NCBI GenBank assembly: GCA_947446635.1
Contig: CANFHF010000001.1
Coordinates: forward strand, 62,001 to 126,000
Origin: Flavobacteriaceae bacterium
GTDB taxonomy: Bacteria > Bacteroidota > Bacteroidia > Flavobacteriales > Flavobacteriaceae
Direction of reading: 5' to 3'
Length of the DNA: 64,000 nt
Position numbers and translations under genes: made by a program. Below, piece by piece: positions 40,747 through 51,254 of this stretch. A model generated the notes under the pieces. It did not search any database and had not been told where the DNA came from. It saw only the letters and a program-made list of their open reading frames with translations. The stretch's first letter is position 1. The number at the start of each line of letters is the position of its first letter.

Positions 40747-41160
40747 ATGAATGCATTGAAATATATAGTTGTTGGATTTGTATTCGGCATTGTTTTGACA
40801 AAGTCAGAAGCAGTATCTTGGTACAGAATCTATGAAATGTTCCAATTTCAATCCTTTCATATGTATGGAATTATTATGGTTGCTGTTGTAACGGGACTAA
40901 TTGGAATCCAAATCATAAAAAGAATCAACGTAAAAGACATCAAGGGTTTGCCGATAGAAATTCTAGATAAAGAACCAGGTTCTGCTCGTTTTTGGATAGG
41001 TGGAATATGCTTTGGATTAGGTTGGGCTTTGGTTGGAGCTTGTCCGGGTCCTATATTTATTTTGCTTGGAGCGGGTTTTTTGCCGATGCTATTGGTGCTT
41101 ATTGGAGCGCTTTTGGGTACTTTTTTTTATGGACTGCTACGGAATAAATTACCACATTAA
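40747..41160 (+). CDS. YeeE/YedE family (DUF6691-like) partner protein
   Basis: FWIGGICFGLGWALVGACPGPIFILLGAG. Confidence 0.9.
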   Translation: MNALKYIVVGFVFGIVLTKSEAVSWYRIYEMFQFQSFHMYGIIMVAVVTGLIGIQIIKRINVKDIKGLPIEILDKEPGSARFWIGGICFGLGWALVGACPGPIFILLGAGFLPMLLVLIGALLGTFFYGLLRNKLPH

Positions 41161-41173
41161 ACTTGACTTAACG

Positions 41174-41218
41174 CAAAAAAAAACAGGGATTTCTTTTTAA
41201 GAAATCCCTGTTTTTTTT
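41174..41218. terminator. Bidirectional intrinsic terminator
   Basis: AAAAAACAGGGATTTC-TTTTTAA-GAAATCCCTGTTTTTTTT. Confidence 0.9.
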
Positions 41219-41231
41219 ATAATTTAATATT

Positions 41232-41507
41232 TTAAACTATTTCAGCGCTCAATCCAGCTTGAAGTAGTTGGGTGTATTGGGGTTTTAACTTTTCTAAAAC
41301 ACCGGTTTTTACAGTACACTTTCCATTGTAATGCACGATTAATGAACATTGCTCAGCTTGTTCTGGAGTGTGTTTGCAAACACGGATTAGGGTGTCGATT
41401 ACATGGTCAAAAGTATTGACATCGTCATTGTAAACTATAATTTCATTGTTTATGGAAGTAGCCTCTTTGAGGTTAACTTCTGCTCTTGTTTTTTCTTTAG
41501 TACTCAT
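41232..41507 (-). CDS. clpS: ATP-dependent Clp protease adaptor ClpS
   Basis: EIIVYNDDVNTFDHVIDTLIRVCKHTPEQAEQCSLIVHYNGKCTVKTG. Confidence 0.95.
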   Translation of the reverse strand: MSTKEKTRAEVNLKEATSINNEIIVYNDDVNTFDHVIDTLIRVCKHTPEQAEQCSLIVHYNGKCTVKTGVLEKLKPQYTQLLQAGLSAEIV

Positions 41508-41602
41508 TTTTAAATAATTTGTAGGTTTTTAAATAAAAATATAGTGATGCTTTTTGTAAGCGATTTTGAAGATTACTTTTTAATATTTTAAATTTCAAAA
41601 AA

Positions 41603-42436
41603 CTAAATTACGTATTTTAAGGACACCCAATTGTTTCTTTCAATCTTTTTAACAAATGTCAATCCTTTTTCGGTGCAAGAGACGTCAATAAAAGGAATGT
41701 CTTCTTTATAAAAACCACTCAATAAAAGGGTTCCTTTTGGATTCAAACAATCAACATAACTTTGCATATCGTTCAACAAAATATTTCTATTGATATTAGC
41801 GATAACTAAATCGTATTTTTTGTCTTTTAATAAAGCGGCTTCTCCTTCGTAAACGCTGATGTGTTGGCAACTATTGCGTTCGGCATTTTCGATAGAATTC
41901 AAGTAACACCAATTGTCAATGTCTATGGCATCAATAGGTTGAGCGCCTTTCATCTCGGCTAAGATGGCTAAAATTGCTGTTCCGCAACCCATATCCAAAG
42001 TTTTCATTCCTGTAACGTCCATTTCCAATAAATGTTGAATCATCATGTGGGTGGTTTCGTGATGACCTGTTCCGAAACTCATCTTTGGTTCGATTATGAT
42101 ATCAAATTCAGCATCGGTTTTCGGATGAAACGGAGCGCGAACATGACAATTACCATTTACGTCGATAGGTTCAAAATTCTTTTCCCATTCTTCATTCCAA
42201 TTAACTTGGTCAATTTCTTCAATTTTATACGAAATAGTGAATTCTGAAGAATTTAAAATGAATAAATCCTCTAATATGTTTTCAGTCCAAAGTTCTTTTT
42301 GGATATAAGCAACTATCCCTAAATCACTATCAATAAAACTTTCGAACGGAAGTTCGCCTAATTCGGCAATAAGTATTTCCGAACCTAGTTCTTTTGGTTC
42401 AACCGTAAAATGAAAGCCTAAATATATATTTGACAT
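41603..42436 (-). CDS. prmA: Ribosomal protein L11 methyltransferase
   Basis: FGTGHHETTHMMIQHLLEMDVTGMKTLDMGCGTAILAILA; VIANINRNIL. Confidence 0.95.
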   Translation of the reverse strand: MSNIYLGFHFTVEPKELGSEILIAELGELPFESFIDSDLGIVAYIQKELWTENILEDLFILNSSEFTISYKIEEIDQVNWNEEWEKNFEPIDVNGNCHVRAPFHPKTDAEFDIIIEPKMSFGTGHHETTHMMIQHLLEMDVTGMKTLDMGCGTAILAILAEMKGAQPIDAIDIDNWCYLNSIENAERNSCQHISVYEGEAALLKDKKYDLVIANINRNILLNDMQSYVDCLNPKGTLLLSGFYKEDIPFIDVSCTEKGLTFVKKIERNNWVSLKYVI

Positions 42437-42545
42437 AAAATTCGTTTTTGCAAAGGTAATAATCTCTTTTATTGGATTGGGTAAAAACAAAAAAGAGATA
42501 TGAATAGTTTTCAAATCTCTTTTGTAATTTAGTTAGGGTTTATTT

Positions 42546-43298
42546 TTAAATAGCGTTCACAATCGCCACAAAATCTTTTGCATTAAGAGCAGCCCCGCCA
42601 ATAAGACCTCCGTCAACATCTGATTTAGAGAAAATCTCCTTTGCATTATCTGGTTTTACACTTCCTCCATAAAGAATGGAAACATCTTCAGCAACGTTGC
42701 TTCCAAAAGCTTTACGAACTGTTTCTCGGATAAATTCATGCATTTCCTGCGCTTGTTCTGGACTGGCAGTTTCTCCAGTTCCTATTGCCCAAACGGGTTC
42801 ATAAGCCAAAACAATATTTTCCCAATCTTTTGCTTTTATATGGAATAACCCATCTCTCAACTGGTTTTCCACTATAGTAAAATGAGTTGCAGATTGACGA
42901 TCTTTCAACTCTTCGCCAAAACAGAAAATAATAGTCATGTTGTGTTTTAAAGCCGTGTCCACTTTATTGGCAATCAAGGCATCGGTTTCGTGGAAAATAG
43001 CTCTACGCTCAGAATGCCCAAGGATCACGGTATTTACACCAATGCTTTTTAGCATATCGGCCGAGATTTCACCAGTATAAGCCCCACTTTCTGCTTGGTG
43101 CATATTTTGGGCGGCTACGTCAATGACTGTGAACTCTAAATGATCTACTGCCGAAGCTAGGTTGACAAATGTAGGCGCCACAATTACCTGAACGTTCCTT
43201 TCTGTTGGGATTTCCGCTATTAATTCGTTTAGTAAATCTTCAGTTTGTTCCGCATTCTTGTTCATTTTCCAGTTCCCAGCTACAATCTTTTTTCTCAT
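42546..43298 (-). CDS. tpiA: Triosephosphate isomerase
   Basis: MRKKIVAGNWKMNKN; AYEPVWAIGTG; YGGSVKPDN. Confidence 0.97.
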   Translation of the reverse strand: MRKKIVAGNWKMNKNAEQTEDLLNELIAEIPTERNVQVIVAPTFVNLASAVDHLEFTVIDVAAQNMHQAESGAYTGEISADMLKSIGVNTVILGHSERRAIFHETDALIANKVDTALKHNMTIIFCFGEELKDRQSATHFTIVENQLRDGLFHIKAKDWENIVLAYEPVWAIGTGETASPEQAQEMHEFIRETVRKAFGSNVAEDVSILYGGSVKPDNAKEIFSKSDVDGGLIGGAALNAKDFVAIVNAI

Positions 43299-43321
43299 TT
43301 TATTTTTTTATAATTTGGTTT

Positions 43322-43819
43322 CTATTTTTGCAATTCTTTTAAAGTGCTATTTATTTGTTCAAAATCGGTTTCAATAGCTTTGTAGAGTACTATTTTCCCT
43401 GTTTTGTCAACAACAATATATCTTGGAATCCAATCTAAATCTATTGCTTTGGCAAAAACGCCTTTCATTTGGTCATTTGCCCTAAAATGGGCTCCTTTTA
43501 AATCATATTTTGAGATGGCGTCTTTCCACTTGTCAACTGATTTGTCCATAGAAATAAACAAATAAGTTGCTTCTGGATTGTTGGCCTGTAATTCATGTAT
43601 TTTCGGCATGGCTTTCACGCAATCCCCAAACCATGAAGCCCATACTTCTATTACTATGGTTTTGCCTTTGTATGGTTTTAAAATATTATCAAAAACGATT
43701 TGTTCACCATTAATTGCTGTTAACTTTTCGGACAAAGCTTCTTTTGAAAAGGCTGTTTTTTGAGCATTAGAACAAGAAATGCTGACTATAGCAATTAGTA
43801 TAATAATTATTTTTTTCAT
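43322..43819 (-). CDS. TlpA-like thioredoxin-fold lipoprotein
   Basis: SISCSNAQ lipobox; KTIVIEVWASWFGDCVKAMPKIHEL. Confidence 0.85.
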   Translation of the reverse strand: MKKIIIILIAIVSISCSNAQKTAFSKEALSEKLTAINGEQIVFDNILKPYKGKTIVIEVWASWFGDCVKAMPKIHELQANNPEATYLFISMDKSVDKWKDAISKYDLKGAHFRANDQMKGVFAKAIDLDWIPRYIVVDKTGKIVLYKAIETDFEQINSTLKELQK

Positions 43820-44102
43820 TTTTCAAGCTTTCGACAAAGTTATTCAAAGAAATGAAAAAGAAGCGGGTAGTTTTAGAAATTTTAAATTAGCTAATAAAAA
43901 ATAGGAATTAATATCGTTATAGTTAATAAAAAATTAAAAACCCATCTCTAGTTTTCTTATAATCCCCGATGTTACGATTTTGTGGGCTGAATTAAGAACT
44001 ATAATTAATCTAGTTAAGGGGTTGTAAAAGGTATCAAAAAGAATAAATCCTTGAAGTGTGGAATAAAAATTACATTAATTAAAAGAAATACTGCTTCGGA
44101 AA

Positions 44103-44576
44103 CTATTGATGATGATAAGGTTCATTCTTTAAAATAGTGAATCCGCGATACAATTGTTCAATAAAAAACAAGCGTACCATTTGGTGGGAAAAGGTCATGA
44201 GTGAAAGCGCTATTTTTCCGTTTGCTTTGGCATAAACAGCGTCCGAAAAACCATAAGGACCACCAATAACAAAAACCAAAGTCTTTACTCCTGAATTCAT
44301 TTTCTTTTGTAATTCTTCTGAAAAAGCCAAACTAGAAAAAGATTTTCCATTTTCGTCTAATAAAATGAGTTGGTCAGTTGGTGTTATTTTGGCCAGAATC
44401 AACTCGCCTTCTTTTTCCTTTTGCTGACTTTCGGATAAGCTTTTTACATTTTTGACGTCAGGAATAACCTCTAAATCAAACTTGATGTAAAAAGACAACC
44501 GTTTTTGATATTCGTCAATCAACGATTGAAGATTTTTATTGTCGGTTTTGCCAATGGCGATGAGTTTAATGTTCAT
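44103..44576 (-). CDS. rlmH: 23S rRNA (pseudouridine1915-N3)-methyltransferase RlmH
   Basis: MNIKLIAIGKT; FVIGGPYGFSDAVYAKANGKIALSLMTFSHQMVRLFFIEQLYRGFTI. Confidence 0.96.
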   Translation of the reverse strand: MNIKLIAIGKTDNKNLQSLIDEYQKRLSFYIKFDLEVIPDVKNVKSLSESQQKEKEGELILAKITPTDQLILLDENGKSFSSLAFSEELQKKMNSGVKTLVFVIGGPYGFSDAVYAKANGKIALSLMTFSHQMVRLFFIEQLYRGFTILKNEPYHHQ

Positions 44577-44848
44577 TTTTTAGCGTTACAAAGCAACAAA
44601 GATAGAAAAATTCATAAGGATGTGGGGTAGCCTTCTTAATTCTTTACCTTTCAAATCGTATTGACTTCAAAAAACACATCAGGGAGCAAATACACTTTTT
44701 TTGGTTTCAACCCTCTATTTTTTAGGGTAGTCATTATAAAATAAGTAAAATAATTAAATTGACCTCTCGCTTTATGATATGTAAAAGAATATATTATTAC
44801 ATTTTGCCGAAAAGACAAACATATTTATGTATTATTGCACAAAAATAA

Positions 44849-46093
44849 ATGAATACTGCTATGTTAGATGTTGGATTAACCACTTTTATGATTCTCGCCA
44901 CTAGTTTAGTGATGTTAATGACACCAGGTCTTGCTTTTTTTTATGGGGGCTTGGGCTGTAATAAAAATATTTTAAGCATTATGATGCAGAGTTTTGTTTC
45001 TATGGGAATAGGAACTGTGCTTTGGTTTGCCTTTGGGTATTCAGTTTGTTTTAGTGGGAGTTTGCATGCAGGAACTGATTTTTTCGGAATCATCGGGAAT
45101 TTTGATAAAGCATTTTATCACGGCATTACCCCTTCCACACTCTATTCTTCCAATAAACGTTTTCCGGAGTATATTTTCATTGCATACCAAATGATGTTCG
45201 CCATTATTACTCCTGCATTGATTACTGGGGCTTTTATTAATCGGGTTACTTTTAAATCCTATGTGTTTTTTCTGATTTTATGGCAGATATTTGTATACTA
45301 TCCTTTTGTACATATGGTTTGGGGCGGCGGATTGCTTGCCGAGTGGGGAGTCAAAGATTTCGCCGGCGGAATCACAGTCCATGCAACTGCTGGTTTTGCT
45401 GCCTTGGCATCGGTTTATTTTGTGGGTCGACGCCAAAAAAAGAATGAACCAAATAACATTCCATTAGTTGCCATAGGAACCGCCTTGCTTTGGTTTGGCT
45501 GGTACGGATTTAATGCAGGGAGTGAACTAGCGGTTAACTCCGTTACAATATCTTCCTTTCTCAATACTGATACAGCAGCTTCTTTTGCGGCAGTTACTTG
45601 GTTGTTGATAGAATGGAATACAGGAAAAAAGAAACCGACTTTTATTGGATTAATGACAGGGGCTGTTGCAGGTTTGGCCACAATTACACCAGCTGCTGGT
45701 TATGTTGATATTTATTCTTCGGCTATAATCGGTATTATTGCTGCTTGCGGTTGTTTTTTAGCTGTAAAATATAAAGAAAAGAAAGGTTGGGATGATGCTT
45801 TAGATGTTTGGGGAGTTCACGGAATGGGTGGTGTAATCGGAACTGTTTGTTTGGGTTTCTTTGCTAATAGTGCTATAAATTCATCTATACCAAACGGATT
45901 GTTTTTTGGCGGTGATGGTGTTTTACTATTTAAAGAATGCGTCGCCATACTATTTGCAATAAGTTATGCATTCTTTTTTACCTTATTATTATTTAGAGTT
46001 ATCAATAAATTCATTCCAGTTCGTGTAACAGACATGGAAGAAACTGTAGGGCTCGATTTAATCCATCATGGCGAGGTGGCACGACAAAGCTAA
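44849..46093 (+). CDS. amt: Ammonium transporter
   Basis: TPGLAFFYGGLGCNKNILSIMMQSF; WGVHGMGGVIGTVCLGFFA. Confidence 0.95.
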   Translation: MNTAMLDVGLTTFMILATSLVMLMTPGLAFFYGGLGCNKNILSIMMQSFVSMGIGTVLWFAFGYSVCFSGSLHAGTDFFGIIGNFDKAFYHGITPSTLYSSNKRFPEYIFIAYQMMFAIITPALITGAFINRVTFKSYVFFLILWQIFVYYPFVHMVWGGGLLAEWGVKDFAGGITVHATAGFAALASVYFVGRRQKKNEPNNIPLVAIGTALLWFGWYGFNAGSELAVNSVTISSFLNTDTAASFAAVTWLLIEWNTGKKKPTFIGLMTGAVAGLATITPAAGYVDIYSSAIIGIIAACGCFLAVKYKEKKGWDDALDVWGVHGMGGVIGTVCLGFFANSAINSSIPNGLFFGGDGVLLFKECVAILFAISYAFFFTLLLFRVINKFIPVRVTDMEETVGLDLIHHGEVARQS

Positions 46094-46113
46094 CAGAAAA
46101 TGTAACTATCCCA

Positions 46114-46137
46114 AAAATCACCCTAAAGGGTGATTTT
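46114..46137 (+). terminator. Hairpin downstream of amt
   Basis: AAAATCACCCT-AA-AGGGTGATTTT perfect 11-bp stem. Confidence 0.65.
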
Positions 46138-46167
46138 AAAAATTTGTTAGTGTGTTATTTGTAAAAT

Positions 46168-46788
46168 TTAAAGTTTAGCGACATCACCTGCTGTGCTTAT
46201 CTTGCAGATCATATGGAAATCAATATCAATCCATTCGCTTACTTTTATCATTCCCATCATTTTGGATTGTGGAGTAAGTCCAAAATCACGAATACTTAAT
46301 TTTTTTATTCCATTAACAGTATATATCTCACCATTACTATTTAAACTAATTGGAATAGAATAATGTCTAGTAACTCCGGTTATCGTGATGCTTACCAATG
46401 CATTTCCATTATAGGCCACCCTTTTTTCATAAATAGGTTGTAAGTCAAGATAATTGAGCTGGACCTGTAAAGTAGGGTAGGTATCTGATTTTAATAGTTT
46501 TAAGAAATCTCTCAACACCATTGTGTTATTAGATACAAAATTTTTCACCACTACTGAAAGTTGGTTTTGACTTAAAGTTATTTTATTTTGGGATTCTGTA
46601 GTTGCAATTGTTAATTTGCTTCTAGAGAGTTTGTCTCCATTTTGAAACAACTTAAATGAAACAATGTTTGTTGAGCCACTTATGGTTAGGGAACTATTTT
46701 TTAATAGTTCGGCAGAAACTAGAGTTTGGGCTGATGACGATGTGTTAAATATGAAACAAATTACCAGTAAACTAATACGCCTTTTCAT
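46168..46788 (-). CDS. YceI-like secreted protein
   Basis: Signal peptide; SVSIT.GVTRHYSIPISL; start at MKRRISLL. Confidence 0.7.
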   Translation of the reverse strand: MKRRISLLVICFIFNTSSSAQTLVSAELLKNSSLTISGSTNIVSFKLFQNGDKLSRSKLTIATTESQNKITLSQNQLSVVVKNFVSNNTMVLRDFLKLLKSDTYPTLQVQLNYLDLQPIYEKRVAYNGNALVSITITGVTRHYSIPISLNSNGEIYTVNGIKKLSIRDFGLTPQSKMMGMIKVSEWIDIDFHMICKISTAGDVAKL

Positions 46789-46817
46789 AACATTAAGGTT
46801 AATTTTTTTTAAAATAG

Positions 46818-46851
46818 AATAACTGGCAAGACAATAATCTTGCCAGTTATT
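46818..46851 (-). terminator. Intergenic 14-bp perfect hairpin between porin-like and YceI-like genes
   Basis: AATAACTGGCAAGA-CAATAA-TCTTGCCAGTTATT. Confidence 0.75.
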
Positions 46852-46860
46852 GAAATTCAA

Positions 46861-48249
46861 TTAGAAAGAAATTGTAGCTTCAAACACTAAGCCTTTGAAA
46901 CTACCTCCGTATAAATCATTAGGAGTTGTTCCTGTAAGTTGTGTGAAATTTTTATAGTTTTGGTCTACATAAGCAAGTTTAGCCAAAATGTTTTTTGTCA
47001 TAAACCAACCTAAACTAGACTCAAATCTGTTTATGCTTACCGCTTTAGCGTCAGCATTTGCGAGTTTCCCAGATACAGTTCCGTATCTTGCACCGACATA
47101 CATATTTTCGTTAGCTCCAAATCGGTATAATACATCTCCAATATATTGTTTTACAGTACGTTTTGCATCTACACCTTTTACATCTCCGCCTGAAGCAAAT
47201 TCCAAAGTACCAAAGAATTCAAATCCTTTGAATTTTACAAATGGATTAATCATAATATTTGTAGACCAGTTCCCAAAACTAGGGTTGAATCTACCGCTGT
47301 CTTTGTTGGCCATTGGATCAAAATTATTTACTAGTGCAGTTAAAGGAACTGTACCGTAAGCTGAATGAGACATAACGCCATAAAAACGACTTCCAGCCCT
47401 ATCAGATCCATATAAATTACTACTGATATTTGCACAGTGGTATAAAGATCCTGTAAGTCTAACTCTTAAATCTTGATCAAGTTGTTTGTCATATCCTAAT
47501 TTCACTAAAAGACTGGGGCTAATAGTTGTGTTTGTATTAGGTTTTGCTTCAGTTGCAACAGTTGGTACGATTTCAGCAACACTTTGGTTTAATTTTGAGT
47601 TTGTAACTCCAAACATGCTTACAAATCCACTTCTATTATAGTACACTTCAATTCCTGGTTCTGTAATGAATGAATCCATAATATTGCCTTCAATAAAAGG
47701 GTTCATTAAAGCATTGCCATTGTCAGATCTTCTAAAGTGAGCATCACCATAATTGTTTTCCATTTGACCTGCTTTAATTGTTGCATATTTCATAAAATTG
47801 GCTAAGAAACCTTTTTTGATGAAGTCCAGCTTATCAATTTGTAAATACCCACCTTTTACCCAAGTTTCATTGTGGTGTCTTGATGCTAAATAAAGATCTA
47901 AATTTACACGAACTCCATCTGCTAATTGGGCGCCAAAAGACATATTAGCTGTTGGTAAATTTAAATTATTTTCTAAATTATTTAATCTATAATTTGTATA
48001 GGGCGTTGCTACATCCTTTTGATTGTTAAATGAATTTAAAGCCTGAAATTGCAAAGCAAATGCTCCCCCAAGATCTATGCTATTTCCTTTGAATTCTGTA
48101 CTGTCTTTTTTTACATCAAATACATTAACACCATCTTTACCTCTTGATATTTGATTTTGTATTTGTCCAAATGAGACTTGTTGGGCCATAACATTACCAG
48201 TTAGGCAAAAGGCCGTAATAATTAATGATACTTTTAAAATTGTTTTCAT
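46861..48249 (-). CDS. Porin-like outer-membrane beta-barrel protein
   Basis: Signal peptide; barrel-type strands; terminal FEATISF. Confidence 0.75.
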   Translation of the reverse strand: MKTILKVSLIITAFCLTGNVMAQQVSFGQIQNQISRGKDGVNVFDVKKDSTEFKGNSIDLGGAFALQFQALNSFNNQKDVATPYTNYRLNNLENNLNLPTANMSFGAQLADGVRVNLDLYLASRHHNETWVKGGYLQIDKLDFIKKGFLANFMKYATIKAGQMENNYGDAHFRRSDNGNALMNPFIEGNIMDSFITEPGIEVYYNRSGFVSMFGVTNSKLNQSVAEIVPTVATEAKPNTNTTISPSLLVKLGYDKQLDQDLRVRLTGSLYHCANISSNLYGSDRAGSRFYGVMSHSAYGTVPLTALVNNFDPMANKDSGRFNPSFGNWSTNIMINPFVKFKGFEFFGTLEFASGGDVKGVDAKRTVKQYIGDVLYRFGANENMYVGARYGTVSGKLANADAKAVSINRFESSLGWFMTKNILAKLAYVDQNYKNFTQLTGTTPNDLYGGSFKGLVFEATISF

Positions 48250-48303
48250 AGTTGGAAATTTAAATTAGTTGTTTATATTTAGTTTGTTGATTTCGTATTA
48301 CTC

Positions 48304-48885
48304 TTATCCTTTAAAAGTCACGTCAAATTTGACCGTAATTGCATCGCCAGTTTTCATGGCTCCCAACATTGCTGTTGGTGGCTTCATTTTGAAATCGGTC
48401 ATTTTCAGCAGCATAATGCCTTTAAGTTGATAGTCTCCTGTTTTTGTGATTTTACCAATAGTTTTAAAACTTATTTTTCTGGGTTCGCCTGCTATAATTA
48501 AATTCCCAGTTAATGTGATTTCAGTATCCTTATTGGTCAATTTTATTGTTGAAGCTTCCGTTAGTTGAAAAATAATGGTTGGATTTTTATTGGAATCAAA
48601 AGCATCATATGTTTTGTCATCCATAATTCCATTTCCGCTTTTTATGGAAAGAACAGGAATTTTCACAGCTAGACTGGTAATTTGTTTGAAACTGCTTACG
48701 ACTAGTTCACTATTTATTTTGGTTACTTTCATCTCCCAATCATGCACATTAGAAGTTCCAAGAATTGAAACGGTGGAATTTTGAGAAATTAGAACAGCTG
48801 TTTGAGCTTTTGCATTTCCTGAAATAAGAAAGTTCATACTTATAAAAAGAATCACGTAAAATTTTGAAAGTTGTTTATTTTTCAT
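48304..48885 (-). CDS. YceI family protein
   Basis: STVSILGTSNVHDWEMKVTKINSEL; MLKMTDFKMKPPTAMLGAMKTGDAITVKFDVTF. Confidence 0.85.
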   Translation of the reverse strand: MKNKQLSKFYVILFISMNFLISGNAKAQTAVLISQNSTVSILGTSNVHDWEMKVTKINSELVVSSFKQITSLAVKIPVLSIKSGNGIMDDKTYDAFDSNKNPTIIFQLTEASTIKLTNKDTEITLTGNLIIAGEPRKISFKTIGKITKTGDYQLKGIMLLKMTDFKMKPPTAMLGAMKTGDAITVKFDVTFKG

Positions 48886-48974
48886 CGCTTTTAAATTTTA
48901 ATTAGTAGTTGTTTTTGTTTAACGAAATCTGATTTAAATCAACAGTACAAATTTAAATAGCTAAGCCAAAAAGA

Positions 48975-48994
48975 AATATGACAAATGTCATATT
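48975..48994. promoter_or_regulatory. Candidate Crp/Fnr-family dyad
   Basis: AATATGACA-AA-TGTCATATT (9-2-9), upstream of predicted -7 TAAATTTG (minus strand, 48948-48955). Confidence 0.5.
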
Positions 48995-49349
48995 CTGATA
49001 AATTTGAATACATGCAAAGGTATTTTTGCCATATTGCTATGTAATTGTGAAATAATGGAGATTATTGATAATTCATAGTAGGTAAGATAGTGGTTTAAAA
49101 ACACCGCTTTTGTTTTTTATATAACACTAATAATTAATTAATTGTGATTTTTTGTAAATAAAAAATAGTTTTAAAAACACCTCTATTTAACAATGATTTA
49201 TTGTTGTAAAAAAGTGGTTTTTTGAATGTTATTAGCAATTTTACTACAACGATTTCTAGTGTATTTAAATAGATTTTAAATTTATTCCGTAAAAAATTAT
49301 TAAATCGGACAGATAATTCTACTTTTGCATTTCAACATCACCGCTATTT

Positions 49350-50369
49350 ATGTACAAACAAATTCTTCGCCCGTTCCTTTTTTTGTTTGACCCAGAAAAA
49401 GTTCATTATTGTACTTTTTCCTTAATTCGAACGCTATCTAAAATACCAGGAATTCCCAAGCTCTTCAAATTATTATATGCGGTGAATGACAAACGATTAG
49501 AAACTGAAGTTTTTGGATTGAAGTTTAAAAATCCCGTTGGTCTAGCCGCTGGTTTTGATAAAGATGCTACATTGTATAAGGAACTGTCGCACTTTGGTTT
49601 CGGATTTATTGAAATAGGGACTCTAACACCAAAAGGACAGGAAGGCAATCCTAAAAAACGATTGTTTCGTCTCAAAGAAGACAAGGCTATTATCAATCGA
49701 ATGGGTTTCAACAATAGCGGAGTTCAAGAAGCAGTTAAAAGATTAAAAAAAAATAAGGGAGTGCTCATTGGCGGAAACATTGGAAAAAATAAATTGACAC
49801 CAAACGAGAACGCAGTCGATGATTATCTGATTTGTTTTGATGCTTTGTACAATTATGTTGATTATTTTGTGGTCAATGTGAGTTCGCCAAATACTCCAAA
49901 CCTTCGAGAATTACAGGAAAAAGAACCCTTGACCCAATTGTTGCAATCGTTACAAAAGGAGAATTTAGCGAAGCCAAAACCAAAACCGATTCTCTTAAAA
50001 ATAGCCCCGGATTTGACCGACACCCAACTGCTAGATATCATCGATATAGTGAAAGAGACAAAAATCGCAGGGGTTATTGCAACCAATACCACCATCTCCC
50101 GTCAAGGATTGCAATCTGCAAACAGGAGCGAAATAGGCGGAATGTCAGGGAAACCATTGGCAAAGCGTTCCACTGAAGTAATCCGTTTTCTTTCCGAAAA
50201 AAGCAATAAGGCCTTTCCTATCATTGGGGTAGGGGGAATCCATTCTCCAGAAGACGCCATTGAAAAACTCGAAGCTGGAGCTAGTTTAATCCAACTTTAT
50301 ACTGGATTTATCTACGAAGGACCTTCTTTGATAAAAGCAATCAACAAGAAGATTTTAGAGAAGCTTTAA
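49350..50369 (+). CDS. pyrD: Quinone-dependent dihydroorotate dehydrogenase
   Basis: [64 protein letters not shown]. Confidence 0.96.
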   Translation: MYKQILRPFLFLFDPEKVHYCTFSLIRTLSKIPGIPKLFKLLYAVNDKRLETEVFGLKFKNPVGLAAGFDKDATLYKELSHFGFGFIEIGTLTPKGQEGNPKKRLFRLKEDKAIINRMGFNNSGVQEAVKRLKKNKGVLIGGNIGKNKLTPNENAVDDYLICFDALYNYVDYFVVNVSSPNTPNLRELQEKEPLTQLLQSLQKENLAKPKPKPILLKIAPDLTDTQLLDIIDIVKETKIAGVIATNTTISRQGLQSANRSEIGGMSGKPLAKRSTEVIRFLSEKSNKAFPIIGVGGIHSPEDAIEKLEAGASLIQLYTGFIYEGPSLIKAINKKILEKL

Positions 50370-50390
50370 ATTTCTTATATTTGGTTTCCT

Positions 50391-51254
50391 ATGGAAGCAA
50401 TAAAAATTATAGAATGTCCCCGGGATGCCATGCAAGGCATAAAGGAATTTATTCCTACCCAAAGAAAAGTATCTTACATTCAGTCACTACTTCGTGTGGG
50501 TTTTGACACCATAGATTTTGGGAGTTTTGTTTCTCACAAAGCCATTCCACAAATGCAGGACACCGCCGAAGTATTGGCTAGTCTAGATCTTTCGCAGACC
50601 CGTAGCAAATTATTGGCTATAATTGCCAACATCCAAGGTGCTGAAAAGGCTTCTATTTATCCTGAAATTCAATATTTGGGTTTTCCTTTTTCGATTTCAG
50701 AGAATTTCCAAATGCGGAATACCCACAAAACCATTGCGGAATCATTAGTGACTTTGCAGGAAATCCTGGAAATTGCCGACACAAGTAATAAGGAAGTGGT
50801 GGCTTATCTTTCCATGGGATTTGGGAATCCGTATGGAGATCCATGGAGTAGGGAAATAGTGGGGGAGTGGACTGAAAAGCTATCCAATATGGGTGTCAAA
50901 ATCCTTTCACTTTCCGATACCATTGGCAGTTCCACACCAGAAGTAATTCAATATTTATTTTCAAATTTGATTCCAAAATATGCCAAGATTGAATTTGGTG
51001 CCCATTTACACTCCACGCCAGATAAGTGGTTCGAGAAAGTGGATGCTGCCTACAATGCAGGTTGCCGTCGTTTTGACGGGGCTATTCAAGGTTTTGGCGG
51101 CTGTCCTATGGCTACCGACACCTTAACTGGTAATATGCCTACGGAAAAATTAGTATCTTATTTCACTTCTAAAAAAGAAAATACAAACATAAATTCTATA
51201 AGTTTTGAAAGCGCTTACAATGAAGCCTCAAAATTATTCGGAGCTTTTCATTAA
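50391..51254 (+). CDS. Hydroxymethylglutaryl-CoA lyase family protein
   Basis: ECPRDAMQGIKEFIPTQRKVSYIQSLLRVGFDTIDFGSFVSHKAIPQMQDT; FDGAIQGFGGCPMA. Confidence 0.9.
   Translation: MEAIKIIECPRDAMQGIKEFIPTQRKVSYIQSLLRVGFDTIDFGSFVSHKAIPQMQDTAEVLASLDLSQTRSKLLAIIANIQGAEKASIYPEIQYLGFPFSISENFQMRNTHKTIAESLVTLQEILEIADTSNKEVVAYLSMGFGNPYGDPWSREIVGEWTEKLSNMGVKILSLSDTIGSSTPEVIQYLFSNLIPKYAKIEFGAHLHSTPDKWFEKVDAAYNAGCRRFDGAIQGFGGCPMATDTLTGNMPTEKLVSYFTSKKENTNINSISFESAYNEASKLFGAFH

Noticed and set aside
43820-44102. Intergenic region checked for tRNA/small RNA
   Set aside because: No cloverleaf, conserved T-loop or strong terminator recognised by eye; other long gaps (37.0-37.5 kb, 49.0-49.3 kb) likewise gave nothing. 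A tRNAscan/Infernal run would be needed.
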